This document shows positions 33,664 through 46,167 of a stretch of DNA of 64,000 nt, piece after piece (position 1 is the first letter of the stretch; the number at the start of each line of letters is the position of its first letter). Both the position numbers and the translations under genes were made by a program. Under the pieces are notes generated by a model. That model saw only the letters and a program-made list of their open reading frames with translations, made no database searches and was not told the origin of the DNA. The stretch comes from Nymphaea colorata (lineage: Eukaryota > Streptophyta > Magnoliopsida > Nymphaeales > Nymphaeaceae): assembly GCF_008831285.2 (NCBI RefSeq), contig NC_045142.1, positions 19,905,354 to 19,969,353 of the forward strand, given 5' to 3'.

Positions 33664-35135
33664 TCTGAAAGACCCTAATCTGCACTGCAGTCTTCTAATT
33701 GCCTGCAGAATTATATATATATATATATATATATATGATGTACATTAAATTCCGATTAGTTCTTTCAACTACCACTGTGCAAAGTTCTCAACAAAAACCT
33801 TGTATTTTCCACATTCAAGAGACTTTGCCAGAAAAATAAAACAGAAGCACCTCAATCAAGGGCTGTGTTTTATCCTCGTACACTTCGTGCATCCGCATTA
33901 ATTATTAGAAGTTTTCGTGACGAATTTGTTATGGTGCTATATTTATTTAGCATTTTTTTCGTAAAAAAGAAGTATGGCCGATTTTGAAATTTACAGTAAT
34001 CTTTGTATATTAGAAAAACATGACACTAGATTGGCCACAAGTGATGTCAACATTTATGTCATTTTTTAGGAGTATTTCATTCTACCAGGTAGTTGAGAGA
34101 AGAGGCGTCCACCTTTCTTCTTCTTTTTTCTTAAGCATTTTGTTTTTATGTTTTTTTGCTTCTATAGTTTTTGTACAATTCAAGTTGCAAGTTTGTTTTC
34201 TTGCATTTTATTGTTTTTGCTCCATTCCAGTGCCAACAACAGCTTCAGCTTTCCAGAGGGGACTGGACATGAGACTTATTTCCCTTCCTAACCATAGGTT
34301 TGGGTGGCCCTATGAGTTTATTCTAGAAGTATGTATGGCTTTTCGTCTATGGTTACAAAAGGTTACCAGAATGTCCTCTAAACCCAGAGTATTATCCTTT
34401 ACCAGTGTCACAGATATGGCACGACTTTTGAAAATCTTGCAATATATATGAGAAAATCAAATAAAACACAAGAAACAAATATAGATCTGAAAATCTTACA
34501 AAAATGAAAATATCGTTACTTTTTTTCGTATTTTTTAGATCTATTTTTAAATTTTTTTAAAGCTTTCTATGATTGATTAACTTTTGAATTATCGAGATTT
34601 TTCTTAGATTATTAACTTTGCCAAAAATTAGTTGAACATCACCGAGATTTTTGCAAATCGATGTTTGTGATGTTGTCTTCACCATACTTCTGTCGTCGCA
34701 AAAGCTAATCATTTTGTGTAATGCCTTTCTTCTCCAATATCTATATGATATGTAAGATGCATTAATTAGCTTATATATGTTGAAGGGACTGTCTTCCTGA
34801 GTCAGAAAAGAGAAGAGATTAATGCTCGTATTTTGAGCTTACTTATTGTTTTCGATTTATTTAGTTCCAGATCCACATCTTTTTATCTTATAAAGACATC
34901 AGGCTTCATCTGTAGCAGTCATCAGACTATGGAATCCAATTATTCTCTCCTTATTTTTGTTTTTTGCTTTTCGAATGGAGACCAATCCCATGCACCATGA
35001 CCACCAGCTCGCCGAAATGTGGCTAAAGACAAAAGCATCTGCTTCCTAAACTCCAAGTAAGTACTGTTCCATTATATCTAACCTTTCACCATCTTAAATT
35101 CATTTTGGGGGAGTGGATGGATCTAATGATGCCTC
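33664..35135. other. Upstream region of UGT copy 1, otherwise no gene
   Basis: A (TA)n tract sits at 33711-33737, about 50 bp upstream of the UGT start codon. A 143-codon plus-strand open stretch (34020-34451) is rich in Phe, Ser and Leu, has no known domain and no paralogue; I do not think it is a gene. The rest is AT-rich. Confidence 0.5.
33711..33737. repeat. (TA)n microsatellite upstream of UGT copy 1
   Basis: About 13 TA units within 75 bp of the ATG. It could serve as, or disturb, the TATA region; no other TATA-like motif is clearer. Confidence 0.85.
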
Positions 35136-35143
35136 CTGGTTGT

Positions 35144-35247
35144 CAGTGGCGGAACCCCAAAAAAATTGGTTGGAGGGGTCTCATGTAAAGATGCCTACTT
35201 TAAAATAAATAAATTTTAAGAGACTGCACCATGTGGTGCCTCCACTG
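35144..35247. mobile_element. hAT-type MITE, 104 bp
   Basis: The left end is 'cagtggcggaacc'; the right end reversed is 'cagtggaggcacc' (11 of 13 match). The flanks are 'ctggttgt' (35136-35143) and 'ctagttgt' (35248-35255), 7 of 8 matching. Ends of this sequence and an 8-bp target duplication are characteristic of hAT elements. No coding capacity. Confidence 0.85.
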
Positions 35248-35479
35248 CTAGTTGTCCTTGGTGAAGAAAGCCAGAAAAAATGTGTCTCTCAACAGGAGCT
35301 AATAAAGAGGGTGAGATAGAGGCAAAGAGCGGACAATGTTTGCAGTGAGTTCTGCCAATGCCATTGGGAAGGCGGGGGGATGATTTCAGCCGTGGGCCAA
35401 TGAAGCTGGAACAAGAGGGGTGCTGCTAGGCCGTCGACACAGCTAGACCTCTTCAACCTGATTATGAACAAACGGCTTT

Positions 35480-36330
35480 GTCAACTCTCCTTTCAGTGTG
35501 GTTGTGGACTAGATGCCCAATAATTTTGTGCTCAGGCTGAACAACCTTGTTGAGTTGGGCTCTCATTTGCAAGAAGTGGAAATCTCCTCTAGGTAATGAG
35601 GTTGAATTTTAATAAGACAGAAAAAGATCATATTTTTCAATCTTGTTCTGATTTCAATAGGTTCATCATTGAATCGAATCGCAAAGAAATAGTGGATGCT
35701 TAAAGTGACTTTACTAGTCCGATATGTGTCAAGGAGATCAAAGAATCCTCTGCAAGTTGAATGGGAGGTTCATTAATTCAATGTGGGAAGAGAATATGTC
35801 GGTCCTGTGTTCGCTGTTTGTCATCTCTAGACCCACATCTGACCACAAAGCGCTCCTCAAAAGTGCAGCTCTGTTGGAGTCTAAGTTGGCCAGTTGGAAT
35901 CTCACTTGATATCCCAGGCAGTGCAGCTATGCTTAATATATATTTGGGAGCAATCATGAACTACTGGATGCAGGTTTTTTGGTTCTCCAGGAGCATCATG
36001 GAAAAAATTAAAAGGACCATGGCAGGTTTTATGTGGGCAGACTCTGAGATGAAAAAAATTGCCATCAAATAGCTTGGAGGTAGCTTTGTAAGCCCCTTGA
36101 GAAGTGTGGAGTGGGGATCAAAATCTAAAAGACAGGATCAAATGTCTAAGGGACTTAAATGCTACCAAGTTGGCCAGCAGGCTGCTTACCTCCTTCAATA
36201 ATGATTTGATGATCTCTACATGGGCCAGGGGGAAACAGCTGAAAAGAGGCAAGAGCCTTTAGACTTTGAAGACGCCTTGGAAGGGGTCGGTGGTTGGAGG
36301 AAAAAGAATCTATACCATATCTAAATTTAA
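35480..36330 (+). mobile_element. LINE tail fragment C
   Basis: Plus-strand readings ALLKSAALLESKLASWN, SLDIPGSAAMLNIYLGAIMNYWMQVFWF and MEKIKRTMAGFMWADSEMKK follow the pattern of the region after RT in plant L1-type LINEs ('KL..W....LS..GR', 'YWM..F.LP', 'FLW'). Frameshifts separate them. No endonuclease or RT core precedes it. It is a different, shorter LINE remnant from those at 3.4-14.3 kb. Confidence 0.65.
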
Positions 36331-37880
36331 AATCTGAATTCATAAACCAAATATGTTTGTTAGATTAATGGCCGAGTCTGATTTTTAAATCAAAACTAAC
36401 CATATTATAGACATTGATCAGTATATGATGATTATTTAAAACTATATCCAATCATAATCCAAATACAAAAAATACTTCAATCTGAATCCAAATCTAATAG
36501 GATGTCCTTTCATGTATCCAAATCTGATCCAAGTTCTTAATCGGATGTCAAAATTTGTTCCATATCCTTTTTTTTTTTGTGGTTCCGTTGATATTGGATA
36601 TAACCAGACATTCAACAACTGTGGATCAAGTTCTTCTATACGTATAAGCTCATCATGTAGAAATGTATATACCATAACTTGTCAACTTTTATAAGTGTAA
36701 AAATTATATGGTCGAGCAAAGATATGACACTGCCACCATTTTACGACCCAGCCTGGCACCAAGACACTATAGCTTCACACCATATGATAGTTGACTCCTC
36801 TTGATTAACTTCAATATCTTGGCCTCCATAGGGTTACGGTTGGAAATGGCACAACCATGATTATTGGTTCTCAAACAAGTTTTACTTTACTCAATGTTCT
36901 TCATGTCTATAATATATGTAAGAACTTATTATTTGTTTTCAAATTCATTATGGGCAATGACTGTTATTTTGAATTTCACCCATGCAAGTTAGTTGCACCA
37001 AGGCTTGGAATTGTTGCACCAAAGAGAGTTCCCTAGGAGTCATTTGGCAAACAGAACTCTCTATGAGTATTCAATGAATCTGCACCCCAGATTGAGGCAA
37101 ATTCATGTTTACCTAGTTCTAGTGCTCCATAAATCTGCCCCAATCTTTGGCATAGATTCATGAAACATTCAAAGAACATTCCAATCAACAAATGTTCGCT
37201 AATAAATTTTATTGGTGGGTGAACAACAGGGAAGGAATGCCCCAAGAGATAGCCTTGCTAATCTAAATAAAGGATGGCTGAACAATGCAATTGTCAGCTC
37301 AAACATCTAAGAAAAGATGTTCTAGATAGTGTAGACAAAAACTAGAATGGATTTTCTTCATTTTTTTTTGTTATTCTTGTTACATTAGCAAATATGATAA
37401 ACTCATAAATGTGAATTGAGATCAAAATGTAAAGATACAAATGTATATAAAGGAAATCCCTCAACGGTAATGGTGAGAAAAAAAAATCAATTCACATTCG
37501 AGTGAGAGTGGATGTAGGCTTATTTGCAAATGAAACCACTATAAATCTCTTATTGATTGTAGTCTCTACCTTCAGGTTACTTTTAGTTGAATTATTGGCA
37601 ATTTGAAACCGAAGCGGATTGATGACCTAGCACTTTGACTTAGGACTGTACATGAACTGAGTCAAACTAAAACTTGGTCAGCTAGACTCATAGTTCACTC
37701 AGCTCGAGATTGAGTCAAGCTGCACAAGGTCAGCTTGAACTCGACTTGATGGACTGAGTCCTGGCTTGAGCATTACCTGTTTAAGCTCATTTACCAACTT
37801 TCGTTTAACTTTATCTCTTACAGAACCTATTCTGTAATATGATCGCTATTTAATTCCATATTGCGCTACTCATTGATATT
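36331..37880 (+). repeat. Copia-derived block X, first copy
   Basis: Aligns with 39640-41213. Near 36830-37000 a plus-strand reading VGNGTTMIIGSQTSF with TLLNVLHVYNICKNLL and GNDCYFEFHPCK is the end of a copia protease and the start of the integrase region. Downstream lie 'ggaaggaatgccccaagagat' and a run of 'gctcgag..gagtc' words, all present in the second copy. Heavily decayed, no open frame. Minus-strand open stretches here (36442-36675, 37033-37245) are shadows. Confidence 0.65.
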
Positions 37881-39600
37881 GGTAACCAAGAAGTTGACAA
37901 TGACAAGAAGCAGGACGATACTTCTGACAATCAAAATTATCGTGACAGCATTGTATTCAATGAGAAAAATCATACCAAATCCTATCCAAATCACGTGAGC
38001 TGTTCAGAGAAATCAAAGGAGTAGTTACAACAAGATATGGTGCCTGATTTGAAATTGAAAATATTTTCTAATTGTAAAATTTTCCATGATGTACCTACTT
38101 GACATTTTGGCTCAATGGCTTTACACACACGGTGAATGTTGTGTGTGAATATCGTGGACGTAGGATTCATTCAGAACGATATTAAAAAATATTTTCTCTT
38201 TTGTCATTGTTCTTCTTCATGGTATCAGAGGTTCAAGTATCCTTGGGGATTTTGTCATAATGGTCTGATTTTATCTCACTATGTCGTTCACTCAAACTTC
38301 TTCTTCAGTGCGAACAGCTAAGTATCCTCACCCTTCCACCAATAATGTTGCTAATTTTGTCACCATCAAGCTCACACGCAAGAATTTTCTTCTTTGCGAA
38401 CCCAAATGCTTGGGTTATTGAAAGCAAAAATCTTATGGGATTTATAGATCGACATTATTGAATCAAACGAAAATGGTGTGATCAGGAGTCATCCAAATCG
38501 TGATTAAAATGCATGGAAAAAATCTGATTGCCTGTTGAGAGTGTGGCTCACAGACTCATTACCTGAAGATGTGGCATTGTAATTTGTAAGTCAGCAGATT
38601 TCTCATTCAAACCGAGGGTGCAGATACCACCACAATAAACGCGATAATTGAGGCCAATTTAATTCTCATGGCCATGCCTTCATGCCTGCGACCTAGACTA
38701 GAGATAATCAGTCTTAAAACCGAGGGTCATCAAATTCTTCCAATCAAAATCGTCCAGCATGTTAGATTTGTGGACTAAAAAACCATATATCATGAAGTGC
38801 TATCATCGTTTTGACCAAGCCTACTAGTCGAAGGATCTCCTTCAAGCGTTCTCAACTATGGAAGTGACCGCAGATCCCACAGATGACGAGTGGTACCCGA
38901 ATATCAGCACCTCAACTAATGTCACCAATAATCCAAGTAAATTCGCAACCTATTTCAAATATAATACATCTAATCACGTTATGGTAGGCAATGGAGATAA
39001 ATTGGGGAGCAACCAAATATTGGTGAAAGATCTAATCCATTGGGTGACGTTTTGGTGGCTCCTTAGATAAAGAAAATTTTATTTTCTGTCAGCCAACTGT
39101 CACTTCTAATAATTTTGCTATGAAGGGAAAGCGACTCGGCATGTGATTGCAACTGGGTCTTGGAAGGGCGACATTTACGCACTAAAAGCAAACTCCAAGT
39201 ATACTCAACCCATTTCAAGGCAACAACGCCTGAAGTATGGCACACCAGACTTAGTTTATCTTTCAAATGGGCAAAGCTTCACGCTTGCCTCTTCTCCCTC
39301 TTGTTGATGAAAATTACAGTTTATTTGAAAAGGTGAAATTATCACGTACAACTTGGACAACTTGGCTCTTGCTTTTGTATCTCATGATAATAATGGACGA
39401 TGGAGCAATAGTCGGGCAAGTGGAAGAGGACAATTATCAATGTATACTTTACCGTATCTATTTTTTGAATATCTATATAATCGGATTCAGACTCATACGG
39501 AGCACAAAGGCCAGGACATCACCATTGGATGCACTGGCTCCGGCAGTTGATGCATGAGGCCGCTGTGAATCTGGCACAGGTGGCGCCAACATCAAAGTGA
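37881..39600 (+). mobile_element. Copia element IV: LTR end, primer-binding site and gag/protease remnant
   Basis: The motif 'tggtatcagaggttc' at 38220-38234 is a good copia primer-binding site (initiator Met tRNA), directly after '..ttcttca', a fitting LTR end. A gag start MSFTQTSSSVRTAKYPHPST and IKLTRKNFLLCEPK follows at 38281. The decayed protease region (38858-39070) has VMVGNGDKLGSN. A further reading DNLALAFVSHDNNGRW lies near 39350. Many stops; integrase and RT are absent, and I could not pair the LTR. Confidence 0.65.
38220..38234 (+). promoter_or_regulatory. Copia primer-binding site
   Basis: TGGTATCAGAGG matches the sequence complementary to the 3' end of plant initiator Met tRNA. 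It begins one base after a CA dinucleotide that would close the 5' LTR. Confidence 0.75.
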
Positions 39601-39639
39601 AGTGCAGCCCAACTATTTGAAGGCCTAGTTCTAGAGCCT

Positions 39640-41213
39640 GACTGGTTAAACTCTTCGAATTCGGATGAAGAAAAATCTACACCTTATCCATACCAGAAAA
39701 CTGAATTTGTAAACCTAAACCAATCTGTAGATTAACATTTCAATCCAAATCTGATTTTTAAACCAAATCCAAACCACATTATAAACATTGAGTATACAAT
39801 ATTTATTTAAAACTATATCCAATCTGAATATGAATCCCAAGCCTGATAATATTTATAATGTGAGTTTGAATCGGATCGCATTTCATTTTTTATACCTGAA
39901 TCTGAATTGAATTCTTATTCACATGTCAGAATTTGTCACGTATCCTATTTTTTTGATTGGTTTGGTCAGATATGAGAGCTGAAACGAATTTATTGTTATC
40001 CATATATGCAATCGGACTTACAACAACTGTTGATCACGTTCTCCTACACCACGAAGCACGTATTCTTCAAATGTATATACCATAACTTGTTGATTGTATC
40101 GGTGTAAAGAGTTATATGGTCAAGTAATGCTATGACACCGCCAAAGAATTTACCAATTGGTCTATGGATGCTTCTGACACCCCAGCTTGGTATCCAGACA
40201 CTAGAGCTTTACTTTTATTTGATGGTCGACTCCGCTTCATCAAGTAGAATATCATGGCTTCCATAGGGTTACAGTTTGAAATGAAACAACCGTGAACAAG
40301 TTTTACGTTGCTGAATGTTCTCATGTCCTGTAGGATGCGTAAGAACTTGTCATTTATTTCCAGATTCATTATGGGCAATGACTGTTATTACGAATTTCAC
40401 CCCTACAAGTTGATTAATTTATTGTGAAGCAAAGCCAGACCGAGAAAACCTTGCACCAAGGAGAGTTTTAATGGACTTTATTGGCGGTCGGGTGAACAAC
40501 AGGGAAGGAAATGCCCCAAGAGATAGCTTTAATAATCTAAATAAAAGATGGCTGAACCATGCATCTGCCTGCTCTATCATCCAGGAAAAAAGGTTTTAGA
40601 TAGCTTAAACTAGGATGGGTTTCCTTCATTTGTTTTGTTACTCCTGCTACATTAGTAAATGTCATAACTCGTAAATGTGGATCAAGATCAAAATGTAAAT
40701 ATACCAAATTATAAAACTAAATCCCTCAATGACCACGGTGTGACAAACAAAGATCAAAATTCTGCCACTAGAGTGAGAGTGGAAGTGAACCACTATAAAT
40801 CTCTTTTTGATTGTTATCTCTAGCTTTCGAATTATTTTAGTTGAATTCTTGACAGTTTAAAATTCAACAAGATTGATGACCTACCACTTTCGCTTAGGGA
40901 TGTATACAAGCAGAGTTAAGCTCAAACTTGGTCAGCTCGACTCATATCTTATACGACTCATGCTCGGCTGGAGCTCGAGTCGAGCTGTACGATGTCAGCT
41001 CAAACTCGATTCGGTAGACCGAGTCCTGGCCCAAACTCGGCTCATTTAAGCTCATTTACCAACTCATTTGACTTGGTCTCTTTACTTGGTTTTCTGTTTG
41101 GAAACCTACATTAAATGAGCTTCCTCGAGTTTAAGTAGTTTGTTTGACAATAACATGATTAGTTTGTACTTTCTTTGAATTTCCTGATCCACTACTCGTT
41201 TCTCAGATATTTG
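39640..41213 (+). repeat. Copia-derived block X, second copy
   Basis: Counterpart of 36331-37880. Protease-type reading TSFTLLNVL, RKNLSFISRFIMGNDCYYEFHPYK near 40290-40410, then 'aacaacagggaagga' and the 'ctcgagtcgagct' words (40970-41010). The similarity ends near 41213, where the UGT copy 2 flank begins. No open frame. Confidence 0.65.
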
Positions 41214-42092
41214 TAAAAATAGCTACACAGTTTCGTAGCAGATTTTATACGCAACTCCATCGCATCAATCTTATATATAATGACTGTAGAAAATAGCACA
41301 TGTATGCACAACTAAGGTATACATGTGCATTACGTGTAATAAAACCAGTGGCAGAACCAGGTTTTTTTTCAGACAAAGAGGTACTCAAGTCACTCACCCA
41401 AGTATGGTGTGAACACCCCATGTGGAGCAGATTAAGTGTGCAAGCAACAACTAGAATGGAAAGTATTTTGAAAATTTTTATAAAATAATAGGTATTTTGG
41501 ACTTTTAGCTTTTTCACAATCTTTTTTTTGCCCTTTCAAAAAGTTAATTTTAATTTTTCTTTTGAGGTATTTTGGTCATTGCACAATCTGTGCACAACAC
41601 AGGGGTGTGTGCACATAACCTGCTTGGCATGTGTTGTGGAGTGCAGAAAGCAATCAATTTGTGCTTTTTACAGTGTTGAGGAAGAGTTTGGTAGGGTCCA
41701 ATCATAGCGGTCAGGTCTTTCTGGATCCCCACGAATGCTTCCTTCATTAGCAAAAAGCAAATCACATTTCCTTTAGAAAGTTTTGATACCAGATTAACAG
41801 TAATCAAGTCATAATTTTCTTTCTTGTTTTATTAGATAGTTGAACACAAATAGGACATATTCTAATATCCAATTTCATAGACAATAACTTGTACCATAAT
41901 TAATCAACCACGTCTTGAAACTTAATTTTTTAATTGGACCTCCTTTTCTATGGCCAAACTTAGAACCCGACTTGGGTCTGGTTCTGATCTTGTTCTTGTC
42001 AACAGACCGACCTCCATGAAAGCTAAAACAATAATCAAATAAAGGAGAAGGCAAATGAAAGAGTTATCCCATGCACAAAGTCAGCCAAGGCT
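41214..42092. repeat. 3' flank of UGT copy 2
   Basis: Paralogous to 30880-31709. The MITE-like phrase 'cagtggcagaaccagg' at 41345 has a counterpart 'ctggcggcagaacgag' at 31170, so it was present before the duplication; I could not define a second end. No gene. Confidence 0.7.
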
Positions 42093-42925
42093 TCATAGTT
42101 CACCTTTTTTGACACAGAGAAAATCATGGAATCTCGCAAAATAATCAACATGCACTTGTTCGCCCTGCTTCTTCAACTCAAGGACCCTCTCTTTCATACC
42201 ATGATCGCTTAACAAAGCATCCAGCATGCTCTTGTTCTTTTCTTTTGTAACAAGCTCATCACAGCCTTGTGTCAAGCTCAATCCCAGCTTCCACACCTGA
42301 ACTGTGTGAGTCTGGTTTTGAACTTGGTCGAAAATGTAAGGCCAGCAGAACATAGTCACTCCATTGCTCAGCCCTTCCATGGTTGAGTTCCAACCACAAT
42401 GGGTCAAAAGCAGACTACAGACGGACGTGCTAGCACCTCCTGCTGCGGCGCCCATCCCATGATGAGTCTGCACCTCGATATCCGGTCCATGAATCCTTCA
42501 GGGTACAGTAGGTTGGTTTTTTCCATGACACCCGGCCGGCAGACCCAGAGGAAGGGCCGGCCGGTGAGCTCGAGACCGAGTTCTAGCTCGTTAATTTGGT
42601 GTCGGTTGAGCATCTTGATGCTGCCCTGTGAGATATAGATGACTGAGCCAGCGAGCCACTAATCAAGCCAGTCAAGGCAGCTCCAGTCTTCCCACCAGAA
42701 TGAGGACGGCTAGTGCTTGGAATGGTTGGCTGAGATTAGAGGGCCGATGGGAACAGCACCACTGATGATTTCCAAGAATGACCATTCGAGCTTGGAGATT
42801 GAGTTGCAGACTATGTGATCGACGTCTTTTATTGTTTCCACGCACTTGTGGAAGTATCAGAAAAGTACCGAGTTCATGCCGGTTGGGTCCAGCCTAGGGC
42901 TGGGCTTGCCTCTGAGAGTTTGATC
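42093..42925 (-). pseudogene. UGT83A-like UDP-glycosyltransferase, copy 2 (second exon only)
   Basis: Read on the minus strand: SPRLDPTGMNSVLF, VETIKDVDHIVCNSISKLEWSFLEIISGAVPIGPLI, EDWSCLDWLD, then GSVIYISQGS, LELGLELTGRPFLWVCRPGV, WAPQQEVLARPSV and THCGWNSTMEGLSNGVTM, ending KKGEL. Stops lie in SVLF*YFHK (about 42860), in SKH*PSS (42710) and in WLD*WLAG (42660). A frameshift cuts the PSPG box near 42410-42470. The first exon is not found; copia III LTR sequence lies directly upstream. This copy preserves the middle segment that copy 1 lost, so it shows what is missing there. Confidence 0.85.
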
Positions 42926-42957
42926 GGTGCATCACTTTTCCAAAACCCTACCACCAC

Positions 42958-43242
42958 TGACATGATTGATAAGTTTTGAGAGAGAGTAGAAAGAAGAGAA
43001 TGCACATAGATTTAAGTGGTTCGGATTTGTGAATCCTACATACACGATAAAAACATCACTCAGCTTTGTGCTATGCTTTTTCATATTCTCTTTACAACTT
43101 ACAATGAATATATGTAGTTGTTGAAGAAAGACCAACATAAACTGCCACAAGAGATGTATATGGTAACAAGAGCTAACACCAACAAGGTAAGATATTATTG
43201 ACAAATTCATTTGCATGATGTTGTAATGTCGACTTCTCATCA
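42958..43242 (-). repeat. 3' LTR of copia III
   Basis: On the minus strand it starts TGATGAGAAGTC directly after the polypurine tract and may end ..CATGTCA near 42958, about 285 bp. The low-coordinate edge is uncertain. It lies against the start of UGT copy 2 exon 2, so the element went into the intron or exon border. Confidence 0.6.
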
Positions 43243-45180
43243 CTCCCCCTCAAGTGGGGCATACAAGTCATGGCAGCCCCACTTGTTAATGGCATCATTT
43301 AACTCTTTTCTTGATATTGCTTTGGTTAATCCATCTGCAAGTTGTTTTGAACTTGGTGTGAATGGAGTATTGATTTCACCATTTGAACATTTTCTCTTAT
43401 GAAGTGACAGTCGATTCCTATATGTTTCTATATGTTTTGTTCTTTCATGGAACACGGCATTTGCTGTGATATGTATGGAAGCTTGATTATCACAATGAAT
43501 CGGTGTGTGAGAATTGAATTCTAAGCCCATTTCAAATAAAAAGGTACAAATCCAAGTAATTTCACTAGCTGTAGTGGCCAACACCATGTATTATGCTTCT
43601 ACACTGACCTAGAAGTGACTCGTTGTTTCCTACATCACCAAGATACTAGGTTATCGCCTATATAAATACAATATCCAGTAGTGGATTTTTGTTCCATGCT
43701 TCCTCCCCAATCCGCATCACAATATGCTCAAATATTGACATGGCCATTTCGTTTACACAATAATCCTTGGCCATGTGACTTTTTCAAATATTTGAGAATC
43801 CGTTCAACTGTGTCCCAATGTTCTTGAGTCGGATCATGCATATGTTGACTAACAAGATTTACTGCGTAGGTGATGTTGTGTCTTGTAACTGTGAGATATA
43901 TAATCTTTCCTACCAGTTGTTGATATCTTGAAATTTATGGGGTCTCCTATGTCTCAATGATAGATTCTTTGTGGTTGATGACTGTCAATGTATCTACAGG
44001 GTGACATCCAAGTTTTTAGTTTCTTTGAGTGGTTTAGTGACATATTTTCTTTGTGACATAAATAATCATTTCCTTGACTGGCCAATCTCTATCCTCAAAA
44101 AACATTTTAATTTTCCCAAATCCTTTATGTCGAAGGCTTTCTGAAGTATTTTTTTTGCATCCTTGATCCTGAGATTGTTGCTTCCTGTGATAATTATGTC
44201 AACTATATAGATAAACACCAAAGTAAAATCATTGTCTTTCTTACTGATAAAAACGAATTGTCGACTTTACTCCTGTAGAATCCATATTGTTCAGGAGCTT
44301 TGCTTAACTTGAAGTGCCACACTTGATGAGATTGTTTTAGTTCGTATATCATTTTTTGTAGCTTGCACATTGATGTAGAACTTTCTTGAGACCATCGAAG
44401 AGGTTGCTTCATATATACTTCTTCATGTAAGTCTCCCTGCAAAAAGGCATTTTTTACATCTAATTGAAATAGTGACCAATCATAACTACAAGTGACTGAG
44501 AGCAATATTCGAACAATATTCATCTTGCTTACCGGGGCAAATGTTTCCTCATAATCCAATCATTGTGTTTGAGTGTATCCTTTTGCGACCAGCCTGGCTT
44601 TGTATCTTTCCACTATTCTATCATTGTTGCATTTGATTTTAGAAACCCATCTGCAGCCAACCACGTGTTTTTCTTAGGCAATTGAGTAATTTTCCATGTT
44701 TGATTTTTGTTTAGGGCATCAATTTCTTCCTGTATAGCTTTAATCCAAACATGATAATATCTTTGGCCTCCTTATATGATCTTGGTTCTACTCTCTTTCT
44801 ATGGTGGCCAAAAAGGTAGAGTGTTTTTTAGAAAAAATTTTAAACGGCACGCAATTTTCGATAGGATACATAACCAACTTACATGTAACATAATCTTTCA
44901 AGTGCCTAGGTGGTGAATAGTTTTTGTGATCTTCTAGGCTCGGTGACTTTAGTTGTGTCACTTTCAACTTCATGAACTCTCATGTTTCCAATCAAGGTCT
45001 CCACTTGAGCTTCTTCTGGTGCATTATGATATTCATCGTTGGTAGAAATGACAACTAAATCATCATATATGCTACTGTTTGGCAAAGTAGTCTCCCCCTA
45101 TTAGACTTTCTTGATGATGGTGATTTTCAAAAAACGGCACTGACTCATAAATTTAAAACACATGATCCTCATTGAAATAT
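43240..45180 (-). mobile_element. Copia element III, RT and RNase H part, dead
   Basis: In minus-strand order: an integrase C-terminal remnant (ESVPFFEN near 45130); linker PPRHLKDYVTCKLVMYPIEN (44788-44973); RT with VAKGYTQTQ, DYEETFAPVSKM and QLDVKNAFLQGDLHEEVYMKQP (44203-44600); motif C read as YIVDIIITG (first Asp of YVDD replaced by Val, about 44195); and RNase H with HCDNQASIHITANAVFHERTKHIE and LADGLTKAISRKEL (43240-43587). Gag, protease and most of integrase are missing, as is a 5' LTR. The lineage differs from copia I and II. Confidence 0.85.
43243..43254 (-). promoter_or_regulatory. Copia III polypurine tract
   Basis: The minus-strand 'cttgagggggag' is the usual plus-strand primer of copia elements. 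It sits between the last RNase H codons and the LTR start TGATGAG. Confidence 0.75.
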
Positions 45181-46165
45181 TACACAATACGATTTAACAA
45201 CCATATTTGGATCAAAGCTAACCCATCTTTCTTTTGAGAAAAACAAATTATCATGCACTATCACTTCAGTGCTATAAAGCTTCAAATAAATGCATTCTTG
45301 CCAATATGAATTTTAGTTCAAGAGTGTTATATTACATCTCTTGAGCATGCATTAAAAACAAATTCATTTTCCTAAGAAAGAGAAACAAATGAAGCTTTAT
45401 TCAATAGTTCTCTAGAATAATCTTTGAATCTAGAATAACAACAAATATTATAACTCATCAGATCCAAAGGCAAACATGATAACATATATTGGAACCAAAG
45501 CAAATAGGACATGAATTTTTCCCACATATCCAAACAAGTCTGTTTAGATATGAAGAGAAACTTTATGTATGTGGATTTCATCAGTTCAAATATAGAAATT
45601 CGGATCATATCCAGATAGATCCAAACACAACAATAAGAAAAGATAACAAATATCTCGTCTCAAAAGAGAATCTAGCTTTCTTAAGTCAACACCAAAGATT
45701 TTTCCTTTTCTTACTTTTAATATGATGCAAATCTAAATTCATAACCGTAGTCACCTCTAATAAGAGCACATAAAATTTTTCAATGGGGAGCCTCCAACAA
45801 TATATATTTAGATGGGTCATACTGAAAATGAATCCATTCTATAGACCATTCTTTTCTAACAAGTGTTTATAACAATCGGAATCAGAACCGAAACCCAAAG
45901 TGAAACGACCTGCAAGCTATCAGTAAGATAAATCAATATACTATAATTAAAAAAAACAAGTGAAAAATAGAAAAGAAAAAATCTTAAAATTATTTAACGG
46001 TAATTAAATAACAACACGTGACACCAAGCAACGGCCACTGAATAAAACTGTTTTGCCATACAATTCAAATTAACTTAAATTAATGCAGGCCAATTTTTAT
46101 AGACGCTATTCACAAATGCATGACATTCTAGTGAACCTCTTGTTTGTGGAGAAAACCCATCTTTG
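45181..46165. other. AT-rich stretch, nothing assignable
   Basis: Open stretches at 45372-45608 (minus) and 45489-45725 (plus) overlap each other and show no known domain. This may be the decayed 5' part of copia III, but I cannot show it. Confidence 0.4.
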
Positions 46166-46167
46166 TT

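Noticed and set aside
34020-34451. 143-codon plus-strand open frame upstream of UGT copy 1
   Set aside because: Low-complexity Phe/Ser/Leu composition, no domain, no paralogue near UGT copy 2, and no promoter-like context.
36331-41213. Blocks X and X' as the two LTRs of copia IV
   Set aside because: The blocks contain protease/integrase coding remnants, and block X ends about 340 bp before the primer-binding site, so they cannot be its LTRs.
41345-41420. 'cagtggcagaaccagg' near UGT copy 2 as a fourth hAT MITE
   Set aside because: One end only: no matching second end and no 8-bp target duplication could be found.
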